From the NCBI GenBank assembly GCA_028687575.1, contig JAQTZW010000001.1, positions 248,001-312,000 of the forward strand: DNA of 64,000 bases, given 5' to 3'. The notes under the pieces are model-generated. The model worked only from the letters and a program-made list of their open reading frames with translations. It had not been told where the DNA came from and made no database searches. A program made the translations under genes and the position numbers. The stretch is from Gallionella sp. Its GTDB lineage: Bacteria; Pseudomonadota; Gammaproteobacteria; Burkholderiales; Gallionellaceae. Below are positions 1-9,450 of the stretch, piece after piece; position 1 is the first letter of the stretch, and each line of letters opens with the position of its first letter.

Positions 1-384
1 GTCAAGATACACAACTACACCATCATTTACGCAATGGTGGACGAGATCAAGGCTGCGCTGTCCGGCATGCTGGCTCCCGAGAAGAAAGAAGTCGCACTCG
101 GCGTGGTCGAGGTACGGCAGGTGTTCGTGGTCTCGAAAGTCGGCACGATTGCAGGTTGTATGGTGCAGGAAGGTATCGTCAAGCGCGGTTGCAATGTGCG
201 TGTGATGCGTGGCAAAGAGATGATCCATGAAGGCGAGCTGGACTCTCTGAAACGCTTCAAGGATGACGTCAAGGAAGTCAGAAATGGCTTCGAGTGCGGC
301 TTGTCCGTGAAGAATTTCAACGATCTGCAAGAGGGCGACAAGCTGGAAGCCTACGAGATCGTTGAGGTGGCGCGGACACTGTAA
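1..384 (+). CDS. infB: Translation initiation factor IF-2, C-terminal end (partial)
   Basis: The window opens in frame inside IF-2; 127 codons remain. IF-2 is the GTPase that brings initiator fMet-tRNA to the 30S subunit. What is visible is the end of domain III and domain IV: a segment with [12 protein letters not shown], then [20 protein letters not shown] and the closing [19 protein letters not shown], all typical of the family C-terminus that binds fMet-tRNA. The GTPase domain lies upstream of the window. The stop codon overlaps the rbfA start by one base (TAATG), showing translational coupling in the usual infB-rbfA-truB order. Confidence 0.97.
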   Translation, partial: VKIHNYTIIYAMVDEIKAALSGMLAPEKKEVALGVVEVRQVFVVSKVGTIAGCMVQEGIVKRGCNVRVMRGKEMIHEGELDSLKRFKDDVKEVRNGFECGLSVKNFNDLQEGDKLEAYEIVEVARTL

Positions 385-749
385 TGGCGAACTTTGCAAG
401 GACAGACCGCGTCGGGCAGCAGATCCAGCGCGAGATAGCCGAGTTGGTGCGTCTGCAGATCAACGATCCCCGTGTGCGCTTGGTGACCATCACCGGCGTG
501 GAAGTGGCGGGCGATTACTCGCATGCCAAGATTTTCTTCACGCGGCTGGACGGCAAGCATGACGAAGCGCAGCAGGGGCTGGATCGTGCAGCCGGTTTCC
601 TGCGCAGCCAGCTGGCGCGCAGTCTCAAGTTACGCATCATGCCGCAACTGCATTTTGTCTACGACGCTTCGGTTGAGCGGGGCAGCCATTTGTCGCAGCT
701 GATAGATCAGGCAGTCGCCAGCGACCATCATTTTGATGAAGAAAAATAA
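384..749 (+). CDS. rbfA: Ribosome-binding factor A
   Basis: 121 residues, normal for RbfA, a single KH-type domain protein that binds the 30S subunit and helps 16S rRNA 5'-end maturation and cold adaptation. The sequence shows the family features [17 protein letters not shown] near the N-terminus, the central [20 protein letters not shown] strand region, and [17 protein letters not shown] near the C-terminus. The start overlaps the infB stop by one base and the 3' end overlaps truB by 14 bases, so the three genes are read as one translationally coupled unit. Confidence 0.97.
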   Translation: MANFARTDRVGQQIQREIAELVRLQINDPRVRLVTITGVEVAGDYSHAKIFFTRLDGKHDEAQQGLDRAAGFLRSQLARSLKLRIMPQLHFVYDASVERGSHLSQLIDQAVASDHHFDEEK

Positions 750-1695
750 TCATTCGGCGGCGAGAAGCTGGCGCCAACTGGATGGGGTGTTGCTGTTCGA
801 CAAGCCGCTGGAGTTAAGCTCCAACACGGCGCTGCAGAAAGTCCGTCGCCTGTTCCAGGCGGAAAAGGCCGGGCATACCGGCACACTGGACCCGCTGGCG
901 ACCGGGCTGCTGCCAGTCTGTTTCGGCGAGGCTACCAAGTTTTCAACTGCCTTGCTGGATGCCGACAAGTCTTACACGGCGACTTTGCGGCTCGGGCAGA
1001 CTTCTACGACCGGGGATGCTGAAGGCGAGATTATTCTTGAGCGTCCGGTGACTTTCTCGCAAGTCGAGTTGGATGCAGTGCTGGCACGTTTCTGCGGTGA
1101 GATCAGTCAGGTGCCGCCGATGCACAGTGCATTAAAGCATCAGGGTAAACCCCTATACGAATATATACGCAACGGCATCACGCTGGAGCGTGAAGCGCGC
1201 GTAGTGGTGATATACGAGTTGCTGTTGCAGCGCTGGCAAGGCAACGAGATGGTGATCTCGGTGCGCTGTAGCAAGGGGACTTATGTCCGTACACTGGCCG
1301 AAGATATCGGCGAAGCCTTGGGCTGCGGTGCGCACCTGACGGGTTTGCGCCGTACCGCCATTGCGCATTTCTCACTGGCGGGCAGTTATGATTTTCAGCA
1401 ACTAACGGACATGAGCGACATCCAGCGACTGGCCTGTCTGTTGCCGGTAGATAGCCTGATGCCTGATATGCCAAGGCTGACGCTGGACGCCGGGCAGATA
1501 GATAGGTTGGCCAAGGGGCAGCGCCTGGGGTTGGATACCGGTTTGCCTGATGGCAAAATCGCGCTGTACGGTCCGCAAGGTTTCGCGGGCGTTGTGCTGC
1601 AACAAGGGCGGCGGGTTGCACCCGAACGCTTGCTTGCGCAAGTGGCCAAGCAGGCTGCGAGTATGAATTTGTTGGAAAATATTGTTGAGCAATAA
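736..1695 (+). CDS. truB: tRNA pseudouridine-55 synthase
   Basis: 319 residues. TruB converts U55 in the T-loop of tRNAs to pseudouridine. The sequence carries [14 protein letters not shown], the catalytic motif [15 protein letters not shown] with the nucleophilic Asp, the [14 protein letters not shown] loop, and [19 protein letters not shown] lies just before, at 733, but the ATG at 736 is preferred. The gene starts inside the end of rbfA. The C-terminal PUA-like extension is present. The rpsO promoter lies at its 3' end. Confidence 0.96.
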   Translation: MKKNNHSAARSWRQLDGVLLFDKPLELSSNTALQKVRRLFQAEKAGHTGTLDPLATGLLPVCFGEATKFSTALLDADKSYTATLRLGQTSTTGDAEGEIILERPVTFSQVELDAVLARFCGEISQVPPMHSALKHQGKPLYEYIRNGITLEREARVVVIYELLLQRWQGNEMVISVRCSKGTYVRTLAEDIGEALGCGAHLTGLRRTAIAHFSLAGSYDFQQLTDMSDIQRLACLLPVDSLMPDMPRLTLDAGQIDRLAKGQRLGLDTGLPDGKIALYGPQGFAGVVLQQGRRVAPERLLAQVAKQAASMNLLENIVEQ

Positions 1696-1714
1696 CCTTG
1701 TTCAAGGTTACAAT
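1685..1714 (+). promoter_or_regulatory. Probable sigma-70 promoter of rpsO
   Basis: TTGAGC (1685-1690) and TACAAT (1709-1714) are separated by 18 bases. The site spans the truB stop and lies about 30 bases before the rpsO start. A separate rpsO promoter at this position is usual in proteobacteria. Confidence 0.55.
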
Positions 1715-1743
1715 GCGGGACTTTTTTTAGGAGAGAAATACCA

Positions 1744-2013
1744 ATGGCAATTACCGCCGCGCAGAAAGCGCAAATCGTTACAGATTATCAACGTGCACCC
1801 TCTGATACGGGTTCCCCGGAAGTGCAAGTTGCTTTGATCACAGCACGCATCACCTACCTTACCGAACACTTCAAGGACAATGCCAAGGATCACCATTCCC
1901 GTCGTGGTCTGTTGCGTCTGGTAAGCCGCCGCCGCAAATTGCTTGACTATCTCAAGCGCGAAAACGAGGCAGGCTATCAGGCACTGATTCAGCGTCTATC
2001 AATCCGCAAGTAA
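1744..2013 (+). CDS. rpsO: 30S ribosomal protein S15
   Basis: 89 residues, exactly the family length. S15 is a four-helix primary 16S rRNA-binding protein of the central domain. The motifs [36 protein letters not shown] and the terminal LIQRLSIRK are diagnostic. An AGGAGAG Shine-Dalgarno sits 7-13 bases before the ATG. It has its own promoter and is followed by a hairpin before pnp, the standard rpsO-pnp arrangement. Confidence 0.98.
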   Translation: MAITAAQKAQIVTDYQRAPSDTGSPEVQVALITARITYLTEHFKDNAKDHHSRRGLLRLVSRRRKLLDYLKRENEAGYQALIQRLSIRK

Positions 2014-2033
2014 TTGCAAAGATTTGAGCAACT

Positions 2034-2051
2034 GGGTCGCGAGAGCGACCC
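2034..2051 (+). terminator. Hairpin between rpsO and pnp
   Basis: A perfect 7-bp stem (GGGTCGC/GCGACCC) with a GAGA tetraloop, followed by a moderately T-rich stretch (TTGTCGTTTG). The position equals the rpsO attenuator/processing region known in enterobacteria. It may be a partial terminator or mRNA-stability element; the T-tract is weak. Confidence 0.5.
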
Positions 2052-2119
2052 TTGTCGTTTGTAGAGTCTAATTTTGCATGATGCGATGGCGCGTCATGTC
2101 TGTCTAAGAGAGGTCTATC

Positions 2120-4225
2120 TTGAGCCGTTATATCAAAACATTGGCGTATGGTAATCAGCAACTGACGCTGGAAACTGGAGAAATCGCACGTCAGGCAACG
2201 GGTGCCGTTATGGTTAGTCTGGGTGACACCGTGGTGCTGGTGACCGTGGTCGGCAGCAAGGATGTCAAGCCTGATCAGGATTTCTTTCCGCTGACCGTTG
2301 ATTATCAGGAGAAGACTTATGCCGCCGGCAAGATTCCTGGCAGCTTCTTCAAGCGTGAAGGCCGTCCAGCCGAGAAGGAAATTCTGACTTCCCGTCTGAT
2401 TGATCGTCCGCTGCGTCCGCTGTTTCCGGAGAGCTTCTACAACGAAGTTCAGATCGTTGCTACCGTGATGTCCTCGGATAGCGAGATAGACTCTGACATC
2501 CCTGCGATGATCGGCGCATCTGCTGCACTGGCCATCTCCGGCATCCCGTTCGATGGCCCGATTGGCGCTGCGCGTGTGGGTTATGTTGATGGCAAATATC
2601 TGCTCAACCCAACTGCTACCGAATTACAGACTTCGCAGATGGATTTGGTCGTTGCCGGTACCGACCGTGCGGTATTGATGGTTGAGTCTGAGGCGCAACA
2701 GTTGTCCGAAGAAGTGATGTTGGGCGCGGTGATGTTCGGTCACGAGCAGATGCAGGCGGTGATTCAGGCGATCAACGAGATGGCTGACGAAGTCGGCAAA
2801 CCGGTCTGGGACTGGGTTGCGCCAGCAAAGAATGAGGCGCTGATTGCACGCGTTGCCGAATTGGCTGATGCTGAGTTGCAACAGGCATACAAGATCCGCT
2901 CCAAGCAGGAACGTACTGACGCAGTCAACGCGATCCGTGCCAAGCTGATGGAAGCTCTGGGTGAAGAAGCCAGCAAGAATGAGCTCAGCGAGTTGTTTGG
3001 CGCGCTGGAAGCCAAGATCGTTCGCGGTCAGATTCTGGCTGGTGAGCCTCGCATTGACGGACGCGACACTCGTACCGTCCGCCAGATCACCATTCGCAAT
3101 GGCGTTTTGCCGCGTACCCACGGTTCCAGCCTGTTTACCCGTGGCGAGACACAAGCCATCGTGGTTGCCACGCTGGGTTCGATGCGCGATGCGCAGAAAA
3201 TTGATGCACTGCAAGGTGAGTATTCCGACCGCTTTATGCTGCATTACAACTTCCCTCCGTTCGCAACCGGCGAGACAGGTCGCGTTGGTACGCCCAAGCG
3301 CCGCGAAATCGGCCACGGTCGTCTGGCCAAGCGTGCCTTGGTAGCAGTGTTACCGGATGCTTCCGAATTTGGCTATGCCGTGCGTATCGTTTCCGAGATT
3401 ACCGAATCAAACGGTTCCAGCTCCATGGCTTCGGTCTGCGGTGGCTGCTTGTCCATGCTGGATGCGGGCGTGCCGCTCAAAGCGCATGTCGCCGGTATTG
3501 CGATGGGTCTGATCAAGGAAGGCAACCGTTTTGCCGTGCTGACAGACATTCTGGGTGATGAAGATCATCTGGGTGATATGGACTTCAAGGTGGCAGGTTC
3601 CGAAACAGGTATTACCGCCTTGCAGATGGATATCAAGATTAACGGCATCACCGGCGAAATCATGCGCGCGGCTCTGACTCAGGCGAAGGAAGGCCGTATG
3701 CACATCCTCGGACTGATGAAGGAAGCCCAGTCTGGCGCGCGTGATGAACTGTCTGCCTATGCGCCGCGCATGATCAAGATGAAGATCAATCCTGAGAAAA
3801 TCCGCGATGTGATCGGCAAGGGTGGCGCGGTGATTCGTGCGCTCACCGAAGAGACTGGTTCGACCATTGATATTGACGATGAAGGCAACATCACCATCTC
3901 CAGCGTGAATGGCGAGGCGGCTGAGCAGGCCAAGAAGCGTATCGAAGACATCGTGATGGATGTCGAGGTAGGCAAAGTCTATGAAGGCCCTGTGGTCAAG
4001 CTGCTGGACTTCGGTGCGCTGATCAATATCCTGCCGGGCAAAGACGGACTGCTGCATATCTCGCAGATCGCCCACGAGCGCGTCAACAGCGTTGGCGACT
4101 ACCTCAAGGAAGGTCAGGTAGTGCGTGTCAAACTGTTGGAGATGGATGACCGTGGCCGCATGAAGTTGAGCATGAAGGCCTTGCTGTCTGCTCCAGAAAG
4201 CAAGCCAGTCGCGACCGAAGAGTAA
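2120..4225 (+). CDS. pnp: Polyribonucleotide nucleotidyltransferase (PNPase)
   Basis: 701 residues, normal length. PNPase degrades RNA 3' to 5' with phosphate and is a degradosome partner. Two RNase PH-type core domains are visible (about residues 10-145 and 310-535, including [13 protein letters not shown] and [11 protein letters not shown]), then a KH domain (about 555-610, with the GKGG loop) and an S1 domain (about 620-690). The start is a TTG with AAGAGAGG a few bases upstream; no suitable ATG lies near the family N-terminus. The reduced start strength is compatible with the autoregulation known for pnp. Confidence 0.97.
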   Translation: MSRYIKTLAYGNQQLTLETGEIARQATGAVMVSLGDTVVLVTVVGSKDVKPDQDFFPLTVDYQEKTYAAGKIPGSFFKREGRPAEKEILTSRLIDRPLRPLFPESFYNEVQIVATVMSSDSEIDSDIPAMIGASAALAISGIPFDGPIGAARVGYVDGKYLLNPTATELQTSQMDLVVAGTDRAVLMVESEAQQLSEEVMLGAVMFGHEQMQAVIQAINEMADEVGKPVWDWVAPAKNEALIARVAELADAELQQAYKIRSKQERTDAVNAIRAKLMEALGEEASKNELSELFGALEAKIVRGQILAGEPRIDGRDTRTVRQITIRNGVLPRTHGSSLFTRGETQAIVVATLGSMRDAQKIDALQGEYSDRFMLHYNFPPFATGETGRVGTPKRREIGHGRLAKRALVAVLPDASEFGYAVRIVSEITESNGSSSMASVCGGCLSMLDAGVPLKAHVAGIAMGLIKEGNRFAVLTDILGDEDHLGDMDFKVAGSETGITALQMDIKINGITGEIMRAALTQAKEGRMHILGLMKEAQSGARDELSAYAPRMIKMKINPEKIRDVIGKGGAVIRALTEETGSTIDIDDEGNITISSVNGEAAEQAKKRIEDIVMDVEVGKVYEGPVVKLLDFGALINILPGKDGLLHISQIAHERVNSVGDYLKEGQVVRVKLLEMDDRGRMKLSMKALLSAPESKPVATEE

Positions 4226-4244
4226 TCTTCAAGTAGCGTGAAGT

Positions 4245-4279
4245 AAAAAAGCCCCGCCGAATCTGGCGGGGCTTTTTTT
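4245..4279. terminator. Bidirectional rho-independent terminator, pnp/dksA
   Basis: GCCCCGCC (4251-4258) pairs with GGCGGGGC (4265-4272) around a 6-base loop, with six A before and seven T after. It can terminate pnp on the plus strand and dksA on the minus strand. Confidence 0.9.
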
Positions 4280-4355
4280 GCATCAAGCAAGCGCCTGAAA
4301 AAAACAAGGCGCAGTGTTGGCTGCGCCTTGTGTTGGGAAATGCTATGGCCTGGTA

Positions 4356-4778
4356 TTACTTGGCCATCTGCTTTTCGCGGATTTCGTCCAGGGATTTGCA
4401 GTCTATGCATTGCGTGGCGGTCGGGCGAGCTTCAAGGCGTCCCAGTCCGATCTCTATGCCGCAGTTGTCGCAATAGCCGTATTCATTGTCTTCAATCTTT
4501 TGCAGCATCTCGTTGATTTTCTTTATCAACTTCCGTTCTCGGTCGCGGTTGCGCAGTTCCAGGCTGATGTCGGATTCCTGTGTCGCGCGGTCGTTGGGGT
4601 CGGCAAAGACGGTGGCTTCTTCCTGCATGGTGTGTACGGTGCGATCAATATCTTCGCCCAGGCCGGCCTTGATATGGTTCAGCACATCGCGGAAATGATT
4701 GCGCTGATCCTGATTCATGTATTCCTCGCCCGGCTTGGATTGATAGGGAGCGATAGACTTGAATGGCTGTTCCGACAT
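4356..4778 (-). CDS. dksA: RNA polymerase-binding transcription factor DksA
   Basis: 140 residues. DksA enters the RNA polymerase secondary channel and, with ppGpp, controls rRNA and amino-acid promoters. The coiled-coil tip DPNDRATQESD keeps the acidic residues needed for activity. A four-cysteine zinc finger is present at C103, C106, C124 and C127 (CDNC...CIDC). A GGAG motif precedes the ATG, and a promoter lies at 4812-4840. It is monocistronic and convergent with pnp. Confidence 0.97.
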   Translation of the reverse strand: MSEQPFKSIAPYQSKPGEEYMNQDQRNHFRDVLNHIKAGLGEDIDRTVHTMQEEATVFADPNDRATQESDISLELRNRDRERKLIKKINEMLQKIEDNEYGYCDNCGIEIGLGRLEARPTATQCIDCKSLDEIREKQMAK

Positions 4779-4811
4779 TGTGTTTCTCCGACGTGTGAAA
4801 ATTAGTCCGCT

Positions 4812-4840
4812 TTAATACCAGAAAGCGAGGTCTAGGGCAA
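4812..4840 (-). promoter_or_regulatory. Probable sigma-70 promoter of dksA
   Basis: On the minus strand TTGCCC (4840-4835) is followed after 17 bases by TATTAA (4817-4812), about 33 bases before the dksA start. Confidence 0.6.
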
Positions 4841-4901
4841 ATAAATCTTACTGTGTGTCTCCGGGTAGTCGCATATGACATTAGGCTTGCAGTGCTGTAA
4901 T

Positions 4902-5663
4902 TCAACGGGCTGATTGCCAGATTTGCAGTCGCCAGTTTGCCTCCCAGACTTTGATTTCATTTTCTTCGCCGATAAGGGTCGTAAGGAATGCGTGATACGC
5001 TGCATCGTTTCCTGAGTTGACGGTCCTTAGCAACGCATTCAATGCGTGCCTACGTCGAGTTTGAGTGTCGGGGTCGGGATGGTGTAGCAGTGCGAAGATC
5101 AGAGCCCAGTCCGCCGCATAGTCCGCTGACGAAAGCGGGCTGCTTCGGTCCCGTGTAAACATATCCTGGAGTGAGGGCGCGCTGGCGTGACGCAGAAGTC
5201 TACAGAATTCACGCAATCTCGCCTCATGGATATGTTCTGTCAGCGTTCCTTCCTCCAGCGGACCTGCTTCCATATAGGCTGCGATACCTTCATCAAGCCA
5301 GCGGGGCAGCGTGCCGAAAACCTGGTGGAGGTAATGGTGGGTGGTTTCATGGCGGATGACGGTCTCGAATACCCGTGTTTCCCCATCCTGGCAGGCGACA
5401 TGAATTGTCATGTCATCCGGCTGATAGAAGCCAGCCACACGGGTAACTTGCGCCACTTGAATGTTTTGACGCAGGTCACTGGCATCGCTATATATGCGCA
5501 GGCGCGGCGATTCGGCTACGCTTTGAAACAGGCTTTGCAGACGGGCGTTGACTGCATTGCCAAGCGCCATTCCCGCCGCTTCTGTACAGGGAAGCGGGGC
5601 TGCCGACACCGATCGTGATGTCACCACGATTGCAAGTAGCAGCATGATCGGCAGGATTTTCAT
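4902..5663 (-). CDS. Secreted HExxH metallopeptidase (peptidase MA-like)
   Basis: 253 residues with a clear Sec signal peptide ending at VSAAP. The mature part carries VIRHETTHHYLHQ, an HExxH zinc site, followed after about 18 residues by WLDEGIAAYME, where the Glu would be the third ligand; this spacing is the gluzincin/peptidase MA pattern. The protein should act in the periplasm or at the outer membrane. It is the last gene of a three-gene operon, and its ATG overlaps the previous stop by four bases. Substrate unknown. Fold and motif are well supported; proteolysis itself is inferred. Confidence 0.7.
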   Translation of the reverse strand: MKILPIMLLLAIVVTSRSVSAAPLPCTEAAGMALGNAVNARLQSLFQSVAESPRLRIYSDASDLRQNIQVAQVTRVAGFYQPDDMTIHVACQDGETRVFETVIRHETTHHYLHQVFGTLPRWLDEGIAAYMEAGPLEEGTLTEHIHEARLREFCRLLRHASAPSLQDMFTRDRSSPLSSADYAADWALIFALLHHPDPDTQTRRRHALNALLRTVNSGNDAAYHAFLTTLIGEENEIKVWEANWRLQIWQSAR

Positions 5664-6676
5664 CGTGGTACTGGTGGTAATGCAAAGTATTTGTCGCGCA
5701 GTGCGTCCGCTGTGCGTTGCGTCAGGTTGACGATGGTTGCTGGTGGCCAGTCTTCGCCTTCATATAGCCAGACGGAGCGTTCCACCCGTTCCTGAACACG
5801 CACAATGAATTCGTGGGCTACCAGCAGGATGGGGCGGCTTTTCGGTGGCAAGCCGCCGATCAGTTGATCCGTAAAAAATCCCGCATTAGCCATTCCGACC
5901 AACAAGCGCGAGCCAAGCGGGGGTGTGGCGGGAACTCGTCCTTGTTCCTTGATATAGAACTCCATCTGTTTTAGCAAGGTGTCCAACTCGAGTTCCTGGC
6001 GCTGTGCCGCTGGGTCGTTGCGTTGGTACTCCGCCATCAGTTTGAACGCGGGGGAGTGTAGCGGTGCGTTGGGCGATACGATGCGCGAATAATCGATATC
6101 CATGTTTTCCGCCACCCACCCCCTCCAGAAGTTATTTTCGGAATCTGACTGTAGAGGAAATGGATCGGGCAATTGGGCATTTCTGAACAGACGGGAAATG
6201 AATTCGGTGCAGTAATAGCGACCGTCATCTTCTGCGGTCCAGCGCAGCAGATAGTCGAACTTGATGTGCCCGTCTGCGACCCGTTTGCGTATGTCTGACA
6301 GGGCTGTTGCCAGATGTTCTACTGGCGGCGGGTCGTTTGGGCGCACTAATGCGATCCGGTAGTCCTGTTCCAGGCTGGCGGCTGGCGCCTGTTCGGACAA
6401 TCCGCGAGCCGAGAAGTCTACAATTCGTCCGCCGATTTTGGGCAGCATGACATACACTGATGCATGAGAATAGCGTCCCTTGGGCAGGCCGAATAGGCTA
6501 TTTAAGCCCTCCAGCGGTGTGGGATTGTAGTAGAGCAGCAGGTCGCCATCCTGTAGCACGATGTCGCTGCCAGGAAAACGGACATCTGCTTGCTCGGTAG
6601 TGCACCAAGTATTTGTTGGGTGAATCAGAAGGAACAGGGCGATGGTCGTCGCCCTGAAGCAGTTGCCGAAGTTCAA
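5660..6676 (-). CDS. YiiX-like permuted NlpC/P60 papain-fold protein, exported
   Basis: 338 residues, starting with TTG in a 4-base overlap with the upstream stop. The N-terminus (about 25 residues, hydrophobic core ALFLLIH) looks like a signal peptide. The motif order VLQDGDLLLYYN, then GRYSHASVYV (His), then KFDYLLRWTAEDDGRYYCTEF (Cys) is that of the YiiX/YebB permuted NlpC/P60 superfamily, whose His precedes the Cys. Members hydrolyse peptide or amide bonds, often in peptidoglycan or lipoprotein contexts. The C-terminal 130 residues have no recognised domain. Genes on both sides are also exported. Confidence 0.65.
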   Translation of the reverse strand: MNFGNCFRATTIALFLLIHPTNTWCTTEQADVRFPGSDIVLQDGDLLLYYNPTPLEGLNSLFGLPKGRYSHASVYVMLPKIGGRIVDFSARGLSEQAPAASLEQDYRIALVRPNDPPPVEHLATALSDIRKRVADGHIKFDYLLRWTAEDDGRYYCTEFISRLFRNAQLPDPFPLQSDSENNFWRGWVAENMDIDYSRIVSPNAPLHSPAFKLMAEYQRNDPAAQRQELELDTLLKQMEFYIKEQGRVPATPPLGSRLLVGMANAGFFTDQLIGGLPPKSRPILLVAHEFIVRVQERVERSVWLYEGEDWPPATIVNLTQRTADALRDKYFALPPVPR

Positions 6677-7752
6677 TCCAGCACCCAGCCGAATGTCAAT
6701 TGCAGACTGCGGGTCTGGTAGTCTGCGTTGGAGAAGGTCTGCGCACCGCGCACCTGCCAGAATTTGCGTCTATCTGTGCAACCAAGTGAAAGTGCCGCGC
6801 TGCCAAAATTCCTGTCCACTGTATTGGCAACCTGCGATAAGTGGGTGTACCTAAGGTCGAATCCCAGCATGAATTTTTCTCCCACTATGCGCTTTGCTCC
6901 CATATCCACGATGGTGAAATCCACGTTGCGTCCGAGCAGTGACTGGTTGGTCAGGTTATGAACTCCGATCTGGCTAATTCCGCCTCCCAAGCCTGTGGCG
7001 CCGAGTTGGGTGTCCATGCGGACAAAGGCTCCCGCCTGCCAGGAGCTGGGGTCGTCGAAAGCGGTCAGCGCAAAGGCTCCGGCCGGATTGAGCAGTGCAG
7101 CCTTGTTGTCCAGCCAGTGACGGTCATAGCCGACGACTGCGCCGATATCCATCTTCACGCCATGTACTTGCTGATGCAAAAGGTGATAACTGGGCATGAA
7201 AGCTATGCCGATACTGCTATCGTTCAGGGCACCAAATACGCCATTGTTATCCATGCGTTTGATCGGTATGGAAACGAGGTATCCCCATTCGTCGTAATCC
7301 CGCACATACTGGGCATTGAGGGAGAACTGCCTGGCTCTGCGCGTCTGACCGGCAAGGGTGCTGTTTGCGGAAAAATCCGTATTGGCATAACCCGCCGCAA
7401 TACTCCAACCACGCTCCGGCTCATTTGCCTGGGCTGGAGGTTGGTAAAATGAAACGCCCGAGCTGTGGGGGGCTGTATTTTCATGCAGAGTATATTTCCG
7501 CCCTCCAACGGTGACATCGATGCTGGTTGACTGGTTGGCATAGTGCACCCCCATACTTTGATAAAAAGCATTGCTGCCCGAGTTGGGGCAGGAGGTGGCA
7601 TGAACCCACGCGCCAGCCACAACTTTTGAGCAGCCAAAACTGTCACAAATGCAGGTTCCTTCAGGGGGAATTGGTGCCGCAAGAACACCAGTTGAAAGGG
7701 CCCAAAACAGCAGCCCGATGACAAATGTAATAAACCGGCATTGATAGCGCAT
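6673..7752 (-). CDS. Predicted outer-membrane beta-barrel protein, unknown function
   Basis: 359 residues from the ATG at 7752, chosen because AAGGAG (7764-7759) lies six bases upstream; an ATG at 7758 would touch the Shine-Dalgarno. A signal peptide ends near GVLAAP. A short region with four Cys (CICDSFGC and a fourth at ATSC) follows, then about 230 residues of alternating aromatic/polar strands ending SLQLTFGWVLD, as in autotransporter- or porin-like barrels. First gene of the operon with the papain-fold protein and the metallopeptidase. No named family recognised. Confidence 0.6.
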   Translation of the reverse strand: MRYQCRFITFVIGLLFWALSTGVLAAPIPPEGTCICDSFGCSKVVAGAWVHATSCPNSGSNAFYQSMGVHYANQSTSIDVTVGGRKYTLHENTAPHSSGVSFYQPPAQANEPERGWSIAAGYANTDFSANSTLAGQTRRARQFSLNAQYVRDYDEWGYLVSIPIKRMDNNGVFGALNDSSIGIAFMPSYHLLHQQVHGVKMDIGAVVGYDRHWLDNKAALLNPAGAFALTAFDDPSSWQAGAFVRMDTQLGATGLGGGISQIGVHNLTNQSLLGRNVDFTIVDMGAKRIVGEKFMLGFDLRYTHLSQVANTVDRNFGSAALSLGCTDRRKFWQVRGAQTFSNADYQTRSLQLTFGWVLD

Positions 7753-7877
7753 TTCCATCTCCTTGTGGTCAGGATGTCAGCAACGGCTTGGGTGCATTCG
7801 GAAAACAACGTTCATAAATTTGCCCGCTTCAGGCAAGTGGATTCCAGTCATGCAGGCCGAAATCCTACTATGTGAAT

Positions 7878-7906
7878 AGTATAAAACAATATGCCAAATG
7901 GCCTAA
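7878..7906 (-). promoter_or_regulatory. Probable promoter of the beta-barrel/peptidase operon
   Basis: On the minus strand TTAGGC (7906-7901), 17-base spacer, TATACT (7883-7878). This leaves a 5' untranslated region of about 120 bases before the start at 7752. Confidence 0.4.
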
Positions 7907-7974
7907 TACTGCGGCAGTTAAAAACCGGTATTGGCTTGAGGAATGCCCAATTTTTTTGGGCTCGCGCGTCAGCT

Positions 7975-8703
7975 TTACGGGTTGGCGAGCAGTAAAAACA
8001 GGCAGGGGCGCTTGTTCAATTCCGGCGCGGTTTGCGACTTCCATTGAGCGATGCTGCGCGTCTGTATCAGCTCGCTTTCTAGTGTAATGTCGGCGGCGAT
8101 GCACAGCCGGGTGTCCGGGCGGCACTGACGGAGCAGGGCATCAAATAGCTTGTCGTTGCGGTAAGGTGTTTCGATGAATAGCTGGGTTTGCCGGCGGCGT
8201 GTCGATTCGGCTTCCAGGCTGGCGATCATTTTGTTGCGGTCGGCTTCGGCGATGGGCAGGTAGCCGTGGAAGGCGAAACACTGCCCGTTCATGCCAGAGG
8301 CCATCAGCGCCAGCAGGATGGAGGAGGGGCCGACCAGCGGGATGACGCGTATCCCTTTGCGGTGCGCCAGGTTGACCAGTTCCGCGCCGGGGTCGGCGAT
8401 GCCGGGGCAGCCCGCTTCGGAAATGATGCCGGCATCCTGTCCGGCCAGCAACGGTGTGAGCAGCGCCGGCAGTTCGCTGCTCGGCGTGTGTTCGTTGAGG
8501 GTGGCGAAGTGCAGCTCCGCTATCGGTCGTTCGTGCTTCAATGCCGAAAGGAAGCGCCTGGCCGTCTTGGTTTCTTCGACGATGTAGTGGTTGAGGCTGC
8601 GCGCAAGCTGGATGACGTGCGCCGGCAGGACCTGCTCGGCGGGCGTGTCGCCCAGTGTACAGGGGATCAGATAGAGAGTGCCGGGGGCGGTTTTGGTGGT
8701 CAT
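7975..8703 (-). CDS. RsmI-like SAM-dependent methyltransferase (tetrapyrrole methylase fold)
   Basis: 242 residues. The sequence shows the RsmI-type motifs ISEAGCPGIADPGAELV, RVIPLVGPSSILLALMASG, FHGYLPI and LFIETPYRNDKLFDALL. RsmI proper (about 280 residues) 2'-O-methylates C1402 of 16S rRNA. This protein is shorter, has a different N-terminus (TLYLIPCTLGD) and lacks the RsmI C-terminal domain, so it is better treated as the short paralogue commonly encoded beside maf. Its rRNA target is unproven. It lies 12 bases downstream of maf and is probably co-transcribed. Confidence 0.75.
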   Translation of the reverse strand: MTTKTAPGTLYLIPCTLGDTPAEQVLPAHVIQLARSLNHYIVEETKTARRFLSALKHERPIAELHFATLNEHTPSSELPALLTPLLAGQDAGIISEAGCPGIADPGAELVNLAHRKGIRVIPLVGPSSILLALMASGMNGQCFAFHGYLPIAEADRNKMIASLEAESTRRRQTQLFIETPYRNDKLFDALLRQCRPDTRLCIAADITLESELIQTRSIAQWKSQTAPELNKRPCLFLLLANP

Positions 8704-8715
8704 GGTCGTGTCAGG

Positions 8716-9300
8716 TCAGAATAATTGCACGCCTTCGCGGCGCAACATCTCGGTCAGCAAAATCAGCGGCAGGCCGATCAGGGCATTGGGGTCGTCGCCA
8801 GTCATGCTGCGCATCAGCGCGATGCCCAACCCCTCGGATTTCACGCTGCCGGCGCAGTGATAGGGCTGCTCTTTGAGCAGGTAAGATTCAATTTCCGCGT
8901 CGCTCAATTCCCTGAGTGTGACACCGTTTTCCGCAACTTCGGTCTGCATCCTGCCGGAATGGCTGTCGAGCAGTGTCAGCGCGGTATAGAAATGGGTGGT
9001 TCTGCCGCACTGGCTACGCAGTTGCCGGACCGCGTTCTGGTGGGTGAGTGGTTTGCCGATTTGACGGTCATCCAGCAGTGCCACCTGATCCGAGCCGATG
9101 ATCAGCGCGCTGGGGTAGTCGGCTGCCACGGCGCGAGCTTTTTCCTGCGACAAGCGCATCGAGGTGGCGCGCGCGTGCTCGCCCGGTAGCGGGGTTTCAT
9201 CCACGTCGGGAGAGGCGGTGACAAAAGGGAGTTGCAGGCGCTTTAGCAATTCGCTGCGGTAAGGGGAGGTGGAGGCGAGGACTAGCAGCTTGGCGTTCAA
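8716..9300 (-). CDS. maf: Maf-family nucleotide pyrophosphatase (YceF-like)
   Basis: 194 residues from a TTG at 9300, preferred over a longer frame because AAGGA lies six bases upstream and the family N-terminus [16 protein letters not shown] follows at once. Maf proteins hydrolyse non-canonical nucleoside triphosphates; the YceF branch prefers 7-methyl-GTP. Motifs seen: [19 protein letters not shown] (catalytic Asp), GKPLTHQNA and the C-terminal [12 protein letters not shown]. It is divergent from yceD, the same neighbourhood as in many proteobacteria. Confidence 0.92.
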   Translation of the reverse strand: MNAKLLVLASTSPYRSELLKRLQLPFVTASPDVDETPLPGEHARATSMRLSQEKARAVAADYPSALIIGSDQVALLDDRQIGKPLTHQNAVRQLRSQCGRTTHFYTALTLLDSHSGRMQTEVAENGVTLRELSDAEIESYLLKEQPYHCAGSVKSEGLGIALMRSMTGDDPNALIGLPLILLTEMLRREGVQLF

Positions 9301-9412
9301 GGGGGTTCCTTCAGTGAGGCTGTGTGTGATTTGCACGGCAAATCGATTGCGCAGGGCAAAACGATTGGGTTAACTATCTGTATCTGTTGTCGGAATGATT
9401 TTGGAAGGTTCT

Positions 9413-9441
9413 TTGACAGATTGCGGCGAAAAATATATCAT
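9413..9441 (+). promoter_or_regulatory. Near-consensus sigma-70 promoter of yceD-rpmF
   Basis: TTGACA (9413-9418), 17-base spacer, TATCAT (9436-9441). The expected transcription start (about 9448) is only two or three bases before the yceD ATG at 9451, so the transcript may be essentially leaderless. Confidence 0.75.
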
Positions 9442-9450
9442 GCGCGGCTT

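Noticed and set aside
7765..7974. Short open frames between the beta-barrel gene and the methyltransferase gene
   Set aside because: The frames on both strands (for example 7868-8125) have no ribosome site and overlap the promoter of the envelope operon and the methyltransferase 3' end.
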